From Linanthus parryae (lineage: Eukaryota > Streptophyta > Magnoliopsida > Ericales > Polemoniaceae), in assembly GCA_023055425.1 (NCBI GenBank), contig JALGPY010000007.1, positions 21,028,001 to 21,092,000 of the forward strand: a DNA stretch of 64,000 bases, in the 5' to 3' direction. The position numbers were made by a program, and so were the translations under genes. Below, one piece after another: positions 30,337-41,699 of this stretch (its first letter is position 1; each line of letters begins with the position of its first letter). The notes below the pieces were generated by a model. The model ran no database searches. It was not told the origin of the DNA and saw only the letters and a program-made list of their open reading frames with translations.

Positions 30337-33090
30337 ATTACTAGTTCTAACAAAAAGTTTTTTTTTTTGTTAAATAGCCTTTCTTCATATTACTATTATT
30401 GTTATTGTTACAATTATTATTATCATTTTTTTATTACTTTTATTCTTTTTATGAAAATGTATCTTTTTTCTTTTTCTTAATATGTCTTCTTTTTAGTTGG
30501 TTAGTTGTGTGTAAGTTAGTGGGTGAAGTGTAGCGGGTCGTGTAATCTTTTTAGCGTGTCCAAAAATGTAACTTTCATTAATTTTACGTGACGGACCATC
30601 GCGTGGTGTGGCGCACCCGCCACACCCAATAGCTTCACCAACCATCTTCCCCAATCCCATTTTCTTTTTCACAGAGGAAGTTTGTTTCCCGATTTCGCCG
30701 GCGACCACCATGGCAAACACCAATCTTGACCTCTCTTCTTGCGATTTTCGCCCAAATCACGCAAATCAAGCCAATTATCTCATCCTTGCAATCAATTTCG
30801 CCATTCCCTCTTACCAATTCGAACCCGGAATTTCCGATCGGGATTCATCAAACATGACCCAACGCCATAGTTCTCCTTCTCTCTCTCTCTCGCTCTGTTC
30901 ACCCTCTCTCTCGTCACTCTCTCTCTCGCTCTGTCTCTCTCTCTCGGTGTGCGGTGCCGAGCCAAGTCCGGCCGGACCCAAGCCGGCAAAAGCCGAACCC
31001 AGGTCCGGCGGAGAAGACCCAACACCGCCGTCCCCCTCTGCGTCGACCCACCACCGTCTCCGTCCCCCTCTACTTCTCTTCGCCGTCGTCCTCCCTCGCC
31101 GGCGAGCCAGAGGACCGAAGCCCAGCAGCAGCAGCAGCAGGGGATTTGTCCCCGTCGACCTCATCGTCGCCGCCCCCCTTTTCGCTGCCATCTTCCTCAT
31201 GTTCATTCTCCTTCAATTGGTAAACACAAAGAGCCCTCTCATACCCAGATTTGTCCTCTTTTATCACCAATTGCTCCAAAAATTTGGCATTTACATCCTT
31301 AGTTGTGGGTTTATGTGTTTGGAAGTTGTTACTGTGGGAATAAGATATGTACAGTGGTGTGTTGGAGAAGATGAAGAATTGAATGGTGTTATAAATTGTG
31401 GGTATTACTTTTTCACAACCTAAAACTAGTGGGGTGACTTGTGTAAGATCCGAATCTGAAAGGGGGAGCTAATGCCTTTTGCCAATCTCTTTTTATGTTA
31501 TGTACACATATGTGGTTTTATATTCATTCTACCCTATTTTGGTACAACTATTATGAAAACTTTTATTGAATTTAATAATTATTTTTTTTTCAGAAAATGA
31601 TTATTTGGTTTATAAATATTAAAATGGGATTTTTGTGAAAAACGTAAGTATAATATTAATATTTTATTTTCCTAACCACTTAATACTCATGTTTTGTAAA
31701 TGTCGGGAATTAGTACTCTTGTCACAAAATAACGCTGTTTTCATTATTATAATTTTATAATAAAGATAGTCGACTTTTAATAGCTATCTTTAATTTATAT
31801 AAATGTGCTTTAGTAAATCAAACAAATATTATAGAATATTAAATAGAGTTTTCCTTACCACAACTCTTACTTTTATTTTATAAATCTCTATTTTCTTATT
31901 AATTCTATACTTTGAACGTGCGAATCATGACTAGTAAAATTAATTTGTTTGGGGGAATTACTTGGGGGTTACACTTGCATTCATATAGGGCATGATTATG
32001 TTTGTTGTGTGAATTTAGCAACGTCTTAATCTAGGACTATGTGATTATTGTAGACGCCGAGTTCGTAGACGGCGAAGTTGTGGAGGACACATACTACTAG
32101 GAATTTGCTTGCTTTCGTGTGACGAACTCTCTTCGATTCAGGTAAGTACATATGTACAATGTCTTCAACTATCAAAATGTGCTTTGGTGTGAGTTATAAT
32201 GGATTTTGACATATCGTGCGTTACTCTTCAAAAGTTTACTTCAAAGTTTATATTTCTGTTAAGAAAATTTTGGAAAGATTGTTTGTCCTGGAAACAAATT
32301 GAAAACTTGGATTTAATGAACGATAATGGATATGGGGCGATGTACAGAGGATGTGCGTGAAGGCTAATACGGCCAAGGACGCTTATAGGCGATCCTTCAT
32401 TGGGTTTCATACCCTACCCTATATGGGTTTTATAAGGCGTGGAAACTATAGAGTACTACCTATACTGACGTAGGTCACTGCGGTATAGGGGTGTCGACAC
32501 TTAAGGTCATATAGTATGGTTCGAGCGGGGTATGCGTAGGGCTACCTTCTAACGCTCTTGGTGAATTGGGACGGGCGATGTCCCAAGAGGTACCTTTTTA
32601 TATATTGCATCGTGACCTCTCTGTGGACATACGTTACCCGCTGGGTTTTCATGCCTCAGCCAAACTAATAAATGACAGTGGTACCTTTTTTATATCCGGT
32701 TTAATTTCAAAGTTCCCTCAATCATGTATTTTTTTACACTAGCGTTATTTCAAAGGTTCTTATAATCATGTTTGTTCTAGCCAAAACTCTTGTTTTAATC
32801 ATTGTAGTATGTGCTTACTCAGTTTTTACTGATAAATGTTTTCCTGCGTCGGCTTTTTCTATTTTAAAACCGCAGGTCATGAATAAGCTAGCTGGGGTGG
32901 AATGCGCACACGAGTTAAAGAGTAGAATTGACTAGCAAACATGTTGTAGTAGATGTTTCTTTTGGATTCAAATAATGTTTTATTATTTCTGTACAAAAAT
33001 GTTGGAGGTTTCCTCCTTTTATTTCAATAAAGTTTTCTTTGGATCATCGTTAAGTTGTACTAGCAGGAACGTAGGATCCGGGTTGTTTCA
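30142..33090 (+). repeat. 3' LTR of chromovirus-like element
   Basis: 2949 bp, same structure as the 5' LTR with a longer ATT run (about 30252-30333) and a shorter CT run. Includes the second copy of the embedded ORF (30710-31423). Confidence 0.92.
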
Positions 33091-33095
33091 GTATT

Positions 33096-33298
33096 ACTGA
33101 AGCAAACATCAAAAAGACTATCTTCAATGTATTTACAATCAAACATAAGAATCAAACATCAAACAGACTGTAAAATCATACCCTGGTTGATTTGGAGTTG
33201 AAAGAAAAATCATAAACAACAGATTGGGAATCGGGAAAAAATAGGTGTTCTAACCTGTGAATTTAAGCAAAATTGATGTTTGATTTTGGCTCGTTCAG
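33096..33298. other. Spacer between chromovirus-like element and copy B
   Basis: About 200 bp of AT-rich sequence with several 'aaacatcaaa' repeats; no feature identified. It was contiguous with 24127-24212 before the element inserted. Confidence 0.4.
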
Positions 33299-34445
33299 GC
33301 ACCCACGACCACCACGACGCCGTCGAGACTGGTGTTCAGCCGTTGGGTCAATCGCCGGTGTCCCGCTGCTCCGCTCAGTTCTGACCACCACGACACCGTC
33401 ATGGCTGCAGAGCAGCCGTCGAAGCTCGGAATCGTGATCCCGATCCGTCCTCGATCCCTACTCCTCTATTCGTCTCCGTCGTCTTCCTCTTCTCTGCGTG
33501 TCTGCGTCTCTTCGATTTTATGTTTTTTGTTCATTCTCGCTCTCTCTCTCTCTTCCTTCGGTCTCGAACGACCGCGAGAGTAATTGCTGTGTATTTTTTG
33601 GTTTATATAGGTGGGGTCTCTTTCTAATATCAGGAAACTTAGGCGGTGAAAACTTATCAAGATGTAGTGGCTTAAATGAAAAAGAAACTGTCTACTTAGA
33701 TGTTTTTATGTAAAGTCAGTGGGGGCTAAATTGTATAAAGTCAAAACTGGCAGGGTGAAATTTATAAAAAACAAATCTAAGTGGGGGCTATAGCCCCCAC
33801 CTGTCCCATGCTAGGTCCGCCCATGCAAGTCAGTATCTTATAACTACATATTGACCTAGGGTCGAGACATATATTGTGTGGTTGTATTAGCTTGTCATCA
33901 ATGAAATTTGCTTGTTTTGGCGTGGAGGTAGCTAACTTAAAAACTAGTGAACCGCGTTAATTCATTGCCTGTTTCTTCATCCTGTTCATCGTCTCTTCGC
34001 TCTTCTTGGCACTTACGCATCGTTTTCTAACATAGATATCTGATTTAATTTTGAGATTGTTCGAATTATTTATATGAGCCGCGATCTCATCCAATTTTAC
34101 CTCAATATTGGAATAAGAAAACAAGAATAATGGAAGAATAAGGGAAAAAAAAAATGAGAGAGGCTAAAGTACAAAAGAATATCTCAAAATAAAAAAAAGT
34201 ACAAAAGAAAAAATGAGGAAAATAATGAATTTGGGTGCTAAAAAAATGGGGAAAATGAGGAAAATAGACAAGTGTCCGTCATCGTGACCTGAGGATGGAA
34301 CCGTGGGTAGGGTGCTACCCAGTGGAGGCTTTATTGCAAAGCTCCAGCTGCCCACAGACGACTCTTCTCTCTCGTGCTTTTACAAAACCTAGAACACTCC
34401 AATCTCACCCTATCCCACCACCACTGTTTACTTTCTCAATCGCTC
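33299..34445 (+). repeat. Duplicated segment copy B (uninterrupted)
   Basis: Uninterrupted counterpart of 1575-2171 plus 23454-24005. It shows the empty target site of the Tat element: a single cttgt at 33894-33898. Its right half forms the upstream region of the HSP20-like gene. Confidence 0.88.
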
Positions 34446-34451
34446 TCTCTC

Positions 34452-34457
34452 TATATA
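34452..34457 (+). promoter_or_regulatory. TATA-like box of the HSP20-like gene
   Basis: tatata after a CT run, about 470 bp before the chosen start codon. A leader with at least one intron is likely: a donor-like aaaag|gtactcc lies at about 34569. The acceptor is not clear. Confidence 0.4.
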
Positions 34458-34923
34458 CCCTTGAAGGCGATTGGGAATGTTGTAGAGATGAGGATCGTGA
34501 AGACCATATTTTCTTCTCACCACCCCAGGAGCATCTCTGGATTCTTGGTGGTCGAAGCTTATCCCAAAAGGTACTCCTCCAAGATCCCCTCAGATCTCTT
34601 CCTCTTTTTAGGCCTCGGCTTTATCGATTGGTAGCACACCTGGGTTTCTCTCTTTTCAATCCATTTCATTTGATTCGTATCTTAACTAGTAGATTTACTA
34701 ATGGGTTTCTAGTGAATCTTGATATTGGGTTATATTTGAATCTGGGTTTGGTTTGGAAAATGGAGTTCTGGAGAAAATGTTTGATGGGTTGGGATTGTTT
34801 GTTTGTTTGTCAAATGGGTTGTGTCTGTTGTCATGAAAACTGAGACCCCAAATTGTTTCCAAGACCAGTGGAAGTAAGTAGGTAGTTTTTGAAATGGTTG
34901 GTCCTCTAATCACAACTTTGACA

Positions 34924-36393
34924 ATGGAGAATCATCACCCCTCCACTCTTTTATCAATGGATTCAAGTGCCTCTTCGTCGCACGACGAGTTGGATCTTGA
35001 GATGAATCACCAAGGTGCTCTAACCGGTCCTCCTGACATCAATTTGCCCCTGTCCGCTGAGCGCAGCCCCACGCCGCAGCTTTGGACAGCGAATAATACT
35101 GATATGCTTGATGTGGGGCTTGGTCCTCATGTGTATGAGACCGAGGCTTTCCTCACTGTCCCTAAGGTTGTAAAGAAATGTACAAAAAGAGCTGACAGCA
35201 TATGGGGGGCTTGGTTTTTCTTTGAGTTCTACTTTAAGCCTGTTATGAATGAGAATGCCAAGGCTAAGATTGCGAGGGAGAGTAACGGAGTTCATCAGTT
35301 TGACAAATCTGATCTTCAGCTCGATGTTTTCATGGTTCAGCATGACATGGAAAATATGTATATGTGGGTTTTCAAGAAAAAGCCGGAGAATGCATTGGGT
35401 AAGATGCAGTTAAGGAGTTACATGAATGGACATTCCCGGCAAGGTGAGCACCCTTTCCCATTTAGTGTTGATAAGGGTTTTATTAGGTCCCACAGAATGC
35501 AAAGGAAGCATTACAGGGGCCTTTCTAATCCTCAGTGTGTTCATGGGATTGAGGTTGTTCCCTCTCCCAATCTTATGGGTTGTAAGGAAGATGAACGAAG
35601 AAGGTGGATGGAACTCACGGGGAGGGATTTCAACTTCATGATTCCGCCTGAAGCTAGCGATTTTGGTACTTGGAGGAATCTGCCTAGCCCTGACTTTGAA
35701 CTTGAAAGGGCACTCCCTCCAGTTAAGAACAACACAAATGCCAACCCGAGGAAGATGATTAATGGTTCTGGTCTAAATTTGTCAAGTCAGCCATGTAACC
35801 TCAGTAATGGTGATATCATGAACCTGTCCCCTGAGAGCAAGAAGCGCAAGGACTTCTCACATGTGAATGGTGAAGACTTTTACTTGGCTGTTAACCCTCC
35901 TCCTGATCGTGTTTCTGTTGTGGAAATTCACCCACGCGAGCCACAATGGTGGAGCGACTTCAGTGGGGTGATGAAGAGTGCTTATGGACCTGTTACTGCT
36001 GCAAAAACTATTTACGAAGATGAAGAGAGTTACTTGGTCATCATCAGTTTGCCTTTTGTGGATCTTCAAAGGGTGAAAGTTTCTTGGCGTAATACCCTCA
36101 CTCATGGGATCATTAAACTATCTTGCACGAGCACTTCTTGCGTGCAATACATCAAGAGGCGAGGGCGGACCTTTAAGCTCAATGATCAATCCTCTGAGCA
36201 CTGTCTGCCAGGTGAATTTGTCAGAGAGATTCCACTTTCAACTCGAATTCCTGAAGATGCCAATATAGAAGCGTATTATGATGAATCAGGAACGGTGCTG
36301 GAGATCATGGTGCCAAAACTCCGTGTGGGACCAGAGGAACACGAGGTTCGCGTTTGCCTTCGCCCTCATCTGGGGAACAATGATCTTTCTTGA
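34924..36393 (+). CDS. HSP20-like (alpha-crystallin-type domain) protein, At5g02480/FYD-like
   Basis: 489 aa in one exon. I recognise the conserved plant family that Arabidopsis At5g02480 belongs to: an N-terminal LLSMDSSASS and PPDINLPLSAERSP block; WGAWFFFEFYFKP; the long conserved MQLRSYMNGHSRQGE and RSHRMQRKHYRGLSNPQCVH part; then a variable linker. A C-terminal HSP20-like fold covers about 355-480 (YLVIISLPFVDL, GTVLEIMVPK). Family annotation is 'HSP20-like chaperone'; biochemical role is not established. I chose the ATG at 34924 because homologues start close before LLSMDSS; an in-frame ATG at 34894 would add ten residues. The upstream region is duplicated at 1.6-24 kb and filled with transposons. 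The frame is intact and the gene is probably functional. Confidence 0.88.
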   Translation: MENHHPSTLLSMDSSASSSHDELDLEMNHQGALTGPPDINLPLSAERSPTPQLWTANNTDMLDVGLGPHVYETEAFLTVPKVVKKCTKRADSIWGAWFFFEFYFKPVMNENAKAKIARESNGVHQFDKSDLQLDVFMVQHDMENMYMWVFKKKPENALGKMQLRSYMNGHSRQGEHPFPFSVDKGFIRSHRMQRKHYRGLSNPQCVHGIEVVPSPNLMGCKEDERRRWMELTGRDFNFMIPPEASDFGTWRNLPSPDFELERALPPVKNNTNANPRKMINGSGLNLSSQPCNLSNGDIMNLSPESKKRKDFSHVNGEDFYLAVNPPPDRVSVVEIHPREPQWWSDFSGVMKSAYGPVTAAKTIYEDEESYLVIISLPFVDLQRVKVSWRNTLTHGIIKLSCTSTSCVQYIKRRGRTFKLNDQSSEHCLPGEFVREIPLSTRIPEDANIEAYYDESGTVLEIMVPKLRVGPEEHEVRVCLRPHLGNNDLS

Positions 36394-38640
36394 GTTGAAG
36401 GAGCATCTATGTGACCGCAAAGCTGGTTTCTCCGGATGTCCCTATTATTTGTTTAGATGAGGACCAAAAGCATAATTTGTGGGATACAATGTACACCTCA
36501 TATTTGCCAGTTTTGGGAGTAGGTTTTAACTGGTACCCTTCTTCCTGCTTTCGTGGCTAGCTTTTGCCTTTCATCATATGTTTGAATTTCTTGTTCAGAT
36601 CTGTCTGTGTACTATCTACTCAGTAGTCGAAATTTCGATCATTTGGTCGCAAATACTGATTAGGGTTTTATCATTCGTCAATGTAATGGTATTATATTTA
36701 TCTTTATAAGCAACAGAAGTACTATAGTTCCCTGTTTAAGATTTTTCCTTCATGTTAACCATATGTATGGCTATGCCACACACACAACGATGGCATTTAA
36801 TCTCAAGTGTTTTTGTTATGAATTTGTTACTAACAGTTTCTGTACAATGAGTAATAAAAGCATCATTATATGCGTTCATTGTGATGCCTTCACATATCCT
36901 GATATCCATTGCATCTGCATCTGTTTTCTATGTACAATCTACCTAGTTGGCAAAATTTCAAGGATTTGGTCGCAAATAGTGGTAGTGTTTCGCTGGAAAC
37001 AGTGGAAGAATAAGCTCTCTGCTTACAATGCTGGCACTCAGTCGCTCATCGATCTTCTGTTATTGTGTTACTAACGATTTCTGTGCAGTATCAGTAACCA
37101 AAATATCGCGATATTGTTACACATCCATGCATCAGTCCTTACAAGTATCAAGCTGCATCTTTTCCACTTGTAAGAAAAATGCCCTCTCTGATCAGCTCTC
37201 TTTTATTAGTTGATGGCGTAATAGGTGTCAGCATGCTCTCTTTACTAACCTAGCTCATTAGTCTTTTTTTGGTTGGCTTTATTTTAGGGATTCTACACCT
37301 CCTTCAGTGTACTGATTTGGATTTAAGTTTAATGTGCTTATAAGATTAGTGCATTTTTTTTTACTTCTCTTCCTAAAAGAAGGGCAATCTCTGAGTGTAC
37401 TGACTGAGTTCAGTGCAAAAGTGCCGGACTCCTTTTGTATTATCTTTATTTATGGATACAGAAGGGTTAATTCTTTGCCTGTGTTTTAGTGTTGGCATTA
37501 AATCATCCACACATTCAGGTTCCCTACTGACTCGATTTCTTCACTAGGCATTCTTGGAGAATGGAGAACCTGAAAATCTGGAATGAGGTATAGGAGCTGA
37601 AAGCAAGTCTTTCAAATAAGCCCAACTTGTAGCTTATGCATCTCCTTTCATTTGTACCGAAACTGGCTGTAGATTTTCAATTTTTAATTTTCCGAAAGCA
37701 TATTCATTATATGGCATTTTCGTTGTTACAAAGTCCTTGCAAGGGCATGCTTCTGACAGCAAGATCAGTGCATTAAAAAACAAAAGACTATTGCATCCAT
37801 TGGCATCCAACTTGAAACTTCTGGCTTAGAAATCAAGATCACTTCAAAATGAAAGGTTACTATAATTAAAGATCTGACATATATAAGTTTACTTTTCCAT
37901 TGGATTTTCCTTCAATTTAAGTACTTTCCGTTCATGTTATTCCAATGGTAATGGTTTGTCTACCCTGTGTGCATTTATCTTTATTGCTCCACACTTGCAA
38001 TAATAGTAATTAGCACTAAACTTCCCAAGGATAATTTCCATTAGTATATGTGACATCTTTCTACTGCCTCCATGTCTGTTAGTAATGCTCACTTTTTATC
38101 TAGTATGCACCTAACTGGCTTCAGTACATTCTGATACAGATGGTTTGATAATTACCATTTTATCGTCAATCTTTTGCCCTCGTGTAGCTGTTCACTTGTC
38201 TAATAACCACAGTAGTGTGAAATTGTGAATCCTGCGTGAGGCACAATTTATTACGTGTGATTAAAGAGTAAAGGCATGGTAATACTTCTTAACCCTTTTG
38301 TCTTTGGATCCACATTGCTTTATGCGTATGAAAGTCATAATTGTGAAGAGTAACCTAGAGTGTAACAATATGAAGAGTAATCTAGAGTGTAACAACTTCT
38401 AATCATGGAAGTGCTTTGTTTGGACTGTAATGTCTTATTTCCAGTGGTGTTTGAGATTTTCGGGCACCTTCATTGGAGTTTCTATATTATTAATCATCTT
38501 GAGGTTATTCTCACTGCACTCTTGTTGCGTCCTTCTGTTTTTACCTAACAGGCATTTGTCTTTTATAACATGTATTTCAGGAATTGTGGTGTCGGGGTAG
38601 GCTGGTGCATACAAGTATGATGCATTTGTTTGTCTCGACA
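36394..38640. other. 3' UTR and intergenic region
   Basis: About the first 300 bp probably belong to the HSP20-like transcript. The rest is AT-rich with no gene recognised. A tandem near-repeat 'gaagagtaa-ctagagtgtaacaa' occurs at 38346-38397. Confidence 0.4.
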
Positions 38641-40651
38641 TGGCAGATGGGCTTGTGTTGCAAACCTACATACATAATTGTTAGGGATCGTTTCCTTGCC
38701 GTATCGTATCCTATTTTTCTAGAAAACTGACGTATTCCGTGTCCGATCCCGTATAGTATCCGACACCTGTCTCCGTCTCCAAGCTTCTTAGTTGTCGAGA
38801 CTAATGTGTTCTGCATGTGACATCTTTCCGGATTCTCTAGTGACAGTTGATTTCTGCTGCAGAATACATATGGCACCATTCAGTGATGATATTTGTACAT
38901 TGAAATTGCAAAAATAGGTATGCTGTGAGAACATCTTAGTGATTCACTCTGTTCATGATGGGTGGGCTAATCAAATTAGTTCTCTGCTTGCAGCTTATCC
39001 ATTTACTAAGGGCTCATGTTATTTTTTTTCAAATATATACAGTATCCAGCCTCGTAAGACACGGTCTGTAATGAAGGCCATGATTTGCCTTCGGTATTCA
39101 TTGCCGTGGAAGAGTTGTGTAAGGATATATGGAAGGATACAGTCTTTGAAATTTTTGGCATGAAACACCCATCCTGATTGAACATGGAAGGATATATGGA
39201 AGGGTATATGGGTATTCATTGCTCCTGATTGAACATGAAACGCGAAGAGGTCTGTTCGAGTAGTCAACACATGGGCATACCATGTTTGAGCCTTGACCTT
39301 GAACTATGTAAGAGGAGCTCAGGAGCGCACATCCTGCTGTTTTTTCATCTCAGGCCCAAAATATGATGGAGTATTTTGATTATCGCTGAAACAAGAAAAA
39401 ATGATAGTTCATTGTGACTTAGAGGCACTGTTGCTCTTTATTCTACCTTAGAGTCATGAAGGCTCGACTTAGAATATCTTTACGACAGATGATCCTATCT
39501 GCCCTGCTTAAGAATTGGTTCCTTTCCTCTGCTACTTGTTGAGATGTTAAGTTTTCTGTTCAGTTGTTATTTTCTTGATTCTTACTGTTGCTGTTATTTT
39601 TCTTGTTTATTCTGCCGTTTGTTAAGCTGTTTTCCTGTTGTTATCTATGCAGGCCCTGTTTTGGCAGCAACAAAACTACTACGGGGTTGATCTCTCCAAC
39701 TCACCCTCGCATTCATCTACTTTTCAAGGATATTTCTCTCAGGTTATACTTATACTAGCATAATCATGTTACAACCTTCTGAAGGAATGCTTGTTTCTTC
39801 TTGTGTTCAGTGCTCTGTCCTTAACATACCCAGCTATAGAGGTGCCTCAGGATGGATGTTACTCTCTTAATACCTAGATCAGAAATATCGGCCAAGTTAA
39901 AAGGAATCTTGCGTGAAACCTATATAGCACACATATTGATGTAGATTGTTGAGTGTTGAAAGTTTAAGAAAATAAAGTATCAAAGTGTTGTTGAGATGAG
40001 GATATGCTGAAATAGATGACTGGCTTGACTAGAAAGCATTAAATATGCAGCACACTGTTGTGAGCTAGGGCCAAGGGATTTCCAAATTTCAACATTGTAC
40101 TACTATCAAGTAAGCTATTTTAGGTAGTTCTTTTCAGGCTGCTGATTGCCTAGGCGCGTGATTAAATGTTGGCCATGTGGTGCATAGGGAGTGTAGAAAA
40201 GAACTGAGTGAGACCAAGGAGAATCTGAGGTGGAGACATTTAAATATGGGTTTTCCTTTTGGCTGGAAACCGGTGAACATCATGTTTTATGATAGGAAGC
40301 AGTGTTATCAATAGAAGCAGCCTTAATCTAAGCAAGGCCATCTTCTGGAAAACACCAGGGGAAATCAATCATAGTGATTCAGAGGAAAATGCTCGTCAAG
40401 TCAAGTAATGCATTTTCATCATTGTATGAATCCACAATTTATCCATCACTCAAAGCTCTCCCGCAATACATTAAAGATCGTTATTATGTAAGTAAGAACC
40501 CAAGTGATAAGGACATTTATTTCGTTATTGGTGATTTCTCTTGTTAGCACCAACTCCTTTATTTCGTTATTTATTTATTTCACTAATTCAGCATTTTCTT
40601 TGCTCTTCTCTGCAGCCTGTGGTTGGATGCTTTTGATCTATTAGGATTCAG
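38641..40651 (+). pseudogene. PRMT4/CARM1 (histone arginine methyltransferase) pseudogene fragment, introns retained
   Basis: Four exon-like islands in order on the plus strand match the middle of plant PRMT4. 38641-38700 carries a degraded LETYVIARDRFL-type block, read with a small insertion as 'RDRFLA'. 38863-38917 reads RIHMAPFSD, then a one-base deletion, then YLYIEIA, ending at a gt donor. 39653-39742 is a clean 30-codon exon (ALFWQQQNYYGVDL to QGYFSQ) with ag and gt borders. 40616-40651 has the PVVDAFD block broken by an inserted base and a stop. Introns of about 735 and 873 bp separate the last three islands, so this is a genomic duplicate rather than a reverse-transcribed copy. The cofactor-binding half and the C-terminal barrel were not found. 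PRMT4 methylates histone H3 arginine; this copy cannot. Confidence 0.8.
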
Positions 40652-41660
40652 GTAACTCCTGCAGTATCACATGTGATAAACTTCAATACTATAAAGTTAT
40701 AGATTGACTATTTTGTGCACATATCGCTGAATGCCTCTTGCAGGGATGATTTTTTGTGGCTTCCCATTATTAGATAACCAAATAAATAGTGCATTTGTTC
40801 TACTTCACTAGCAAGCATGAACATGTTGTATGAATAGGCTTCATGCACGCTTTCACCTCATTGGACTGTGTCAAACCCTTGTTAGCTGGTTATATTCTCT
40901 GTAGCGAGACAATCTGTCCGAGAAGCCCTTGAATTATGGTGGTTCTAAAGAATAATAAACTGTGTTTTGATTTAGTTTCATAATCGGATGGTTTCAAATC
41001 TATTATTTATTTGATAGAAATAAAATTTGTAGTAGAAATTTCATCTCTTCTATGTATGGGTGATTGCAATATTCAATAACCCACGTTGTACAGTAAGGCT
41101 TACATGAGTTATTATATGAGGTAGATAAAATTTGGTTTCTGAATAGGGAAGTTAATGGAGGGTGTCCGACATTGTAGTAAAAAACTAAAAAGTTCACTAT
41201 TGCTATCCAAGTATCCACTCTAAGAAAGTTAAATTATATTATTTTCACGCCAACGATAGAAGAGAGGTGGTTTTATTGTAGATCGTTACACGAGATGAAA
41301 TGTATCCGTAAATGACTACTTGTAACTTTTAGGTTACAACTTGTGACTCAGTGAGGATCAAGTTTAGTTTTTGATCATTGGTCGCCCTATGTAGGTATCT
41401 GGTTAGGAATGTGTGTTCCAAGATTGAGATTACCAATAGTTGGTAGTACAAATTAAGCACGTTTGGAGATTTGGTGGGAATTGGAATTCTTCTATCTTTG
41501 TCAGCTAATTTGCTCAACTCTTGCATGACTTCAAGGAATGAAGAAGATCTATATGAGCAACTCACTCACTCATTCCTGCTGCATGCCAGGATAAGAACTC
41601 ACGGGCCGATTGAACATGGTTGCGCACAATTCAGAGTTAACCTTAGTATTTACCTCACTA
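40652..41660. other. Intergenic, no gene seen
   Basis: AT-rich; only short unsupported frames. Confidence 0.4.
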
Positions 41661-41662
41661 TG

Positions 41663-41698
41663 TCAGGTCAGGTCAGGTCAGGTCAGGTCAGGTCAGGT
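41663..41698 (+). repeat. Pentanucleotide microsatellite (tcagg)n
   Basis: Seven uninterrupted tcagg units in a row. Confidence 0.95.
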
Positions 41699-41699
41699 A

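Larger units (their letters stand above)
24213..33090 (+). mobile_element. Chromovirus-like (Tekay/Del-type) LTR element with rearranged interior
   Basis: LTRs 24213-27165 and 30142-33090 begin tgtaatacccc and end with ca, flanked by the duplication gtatt (24208-24212 and 33091-33095). The primer site after the left LTR and the polypurine tract before the right LTR both read on the plus strand. The interior is only about 3 kb and has no intact gene; its recognisable pol pieces lie on the minus strand. The element is therefore non-autonomous and mosaic. LTR pairs of almost 3 kb and the polypurine style suggest the Tekay/Del chromoviruses. Confidence 0.9.
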
